From Microglena sp. YARC (Eukaryota > Chlorophyta > Chlorophyceae > Chlamydomonadales > Chlamydomonadaceae), in contig CM039462.1 of assembly GCA_022414725.1 (NCBI GenBank), positions 72,849,803 to 72,913,802 of the forward strand: DNA of 64,000 bases. The letters run 5' to 3'. This document shows positions 62,258 to 64,000 of the stretch, piece by piece (positions within the stretch are counted from its first letter, which is position 1; every line of letters starts with the position of its first letter). The translations under genes were made by a program, and so were the position numbers. The notes under the pieces are model-generated. The model was not told the origin of the DNA, searched no databases, and was given only the letters and a program-made list of their open reading frames with translations.

Positions 62258-62396
62258 TCACACCACCAGCAATGCGTAACTCTCACGGAGAGGAGACAGA
62301 TTCCGAAAACACACACTAGTCACATATTAATCCGTGTATAGAAAACGTTCGAAATCATTATGTAAAGATGGTACAACCACACCTCACCTCCACAGT

Positions 62397-64000
62397 CCTT
62401 TCAGATGAAAAGCAGAGCTTCACACCCTGAAAAAAACGCAACAAATAAAATTAGAAAATGTCAAAATCTTGGGGCTATAGCAGGGAATTACTGTGCTGAC
62501 TGAAAAGAAAACTATGCTGGGCTCCATGAAACTTATAAATCTACTCAAACGTTGGCTCCAGCCCAGAAAGTGCCCAGCCAGCAATTGGATTATGGTATTA
62601 GTGACTTCTGTATTCTTAATGCAGCTTGATAGCTCAGCCTGATCGCATCAGTTGTGGTCTCAAGCTGTTGCGGCCCATTCTGATGGGGTCATAGTGATAG
62701 CAAAAAAGTCTGTGGCTTTGGTCCACTTTCTGTTCTTGTGCCACGCTCGCTTAAAGTTGAGCGACACGTGCGAACCCAGTGGGACGCGCTGCTCCCCAAT
62801 CCCCCCGGGGCTCCGCGCTTCTGCCCGTGCTACAGCAGATCCTGGAATCAAGCTGCGTCGAAACTTTTGATATACAACTGGGCATGCAGAGAGCTGAAGA
62901 AGAAAAATAAAATTGCCCCCCGGCCTCCTTCACCCTATGGCAGCCTACAACCTGTTCATGTACATCACCTGTTTATGTACATCAATGGTTAAACATTGTT
63001 TGTTGAACAAGTTGTTGTTACACCATGTTCAACAACCTGGGCAGGGTGCACAACAGCCTAACTTTTTTGCACCGTGAACACCTGCTTAACAACCTGGACA
63101 GGATGCAGGCTGCCATAGGGTCAGTGAAAAGGGTTGCTGTGAAGCCGGGAACAACAAAAACGGGAGTGGAGAGGCACATTTGGAATCAATTGAATGAAAG
63201 AAAGGGAAAAACGTGATTGTTGTGTCACGATTGTATGGCAGTAAGCTATGTCAAATGTCACTAAAACACCACCCGCGATGGTATGGGAGGAAGCAGTGTG
63301 ACATGTCACGAAAGTCATTTGATTGCATGGCAGGAGAAGGTGTGACGTGTCAACTCCGCCCACAATTGTATGGAAGCATTGTAACACATCTCTCAACACC
63401 ACGCACGGTTGCCTGGCAGTAGGAAGTGTGACATGTCACCCATCTCCTTCCATGATTGCCGGCAGGGGAGGGTGTGACATGTCACTCATCTGCTTCCATG
63501 ATTGCCAGCAGGAGAAGGTGTGACATGTAACTTATCTCCTTCCATAAGTGCCGTCAGGAGAAGGTGTGGCATGTCACTCATCTCCTTCCATGAATGCGGG
63601 CAGGAGAAGGTGTGACATGTCACTCATCTCCTTCCATGATTGCCGGCAGGAGAAGGTGTGACATGTTACTCATCTCCTTCCAAGATTGCTGGCAGGAGAA
63701 GGTGTGATATGTCACGATTGTACGCTTGGAGAAGGTGTGGCCACACCTCTACCGCCTCGAATCTGCTCTGGTAGCCAAAAATAATAAGAGTGAGTCACTC
63801 CCTACATGTCCCGCTTCGATAGAGTGGCAGATATGATACATTTGCAAATATGAGCGGGTACAGCTGGCCAGGTAAAAATTTACCTTCAAATAGACCCTTG
63901 CGACGTATTGCGAACGGGGTCACCTTCTAATTAGACCCTTGGGCTCCTACTGCTTACGTTTAAGTTGTGCACCTGCTCCATCATAGCTTGCTCCAGGCTT
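62397..64000. repeat. Segmental duplicate, copy 2 (indel-rich)
   Basis: It corresponds to 47951-49626 and runs off the window end. The first 700 bases carry many single-base gains and losses and the foldback interior is missing; the last 500 bases are almost identical. It has one more 45-bp minisatellite unit (about 63565-63610) than copy 1. Confidence 0.9.

Overview
This is eukaryotic nuclear DNA. Coding sequence sits in short exons joined by GT-AG introns, spacing is gene-poor, and the sequence is dominated by minisatellites, foldback elements, tRNA-derived SINEs, an LTR and long C/G homopolymers. A green alga (a prasinophyte such as Cymbomonas) is my best guess. That rests on general impression and is not demonstrated here. 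An exact 1000-N gap (59748-60747) shows this is a scaffold.

Layout. 1-536: 3' end of a probable LTR retrotransposon. 541-1350: a 41-bp minisatellite. 1761-2630: an inverted-repeat element. 3234-13953 (+): gene A, 7 exons, about 525 residues. 13954-27064: intergenic and repetitive, with foldback elements, SINEs and two large satellites. 27078-32450 (-): gene C, at least 4 exons, with a polyglutamine C-terminal part. 33822-42178 (+): gene B, 8 exons, 576 residues, a full paralogue of gene A. 42179-49626: repeats, including a 1.5-kb array of a 22-bp unit. 50617-50733 and 53879-54400 (-): one isolated exon and one frameshifted coding remnant. 56460-62396: an AT-rich, repeat-poor block around the gap, with broken reading frames, one carrying a virion-fibre-like motif. 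62397-64000: an indel-rich second copy of 47951-49626.

Genes A and B share exon order, exon phases and two exon lengths (117 and 66 nt). They also share a C-terminal half with two related helical repeats that resemble the acidic N-terminal domain of hnRNP Q/R. This assignment is from memory of the family and needs a profile search. Gene B starts 1.37 kb from the start of divergently transcribed gene C. Gene A carries one apparent missing base in exon 2.

The most unusual feature is at the splice junctions of A and B. Most are bordered by tandem copies of the junction itself (exon edge plus splice site), making arrays of decoy acceptors and donors, nearly all of which run into stop codons. I have not seen this described as a general property of a gene family and rank it as the main finding. 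Several apparent one-base frameshifts, and the indel-rich duplicate next to the gap, suggest residual long-read errors, so frameshifts should be read with caution.
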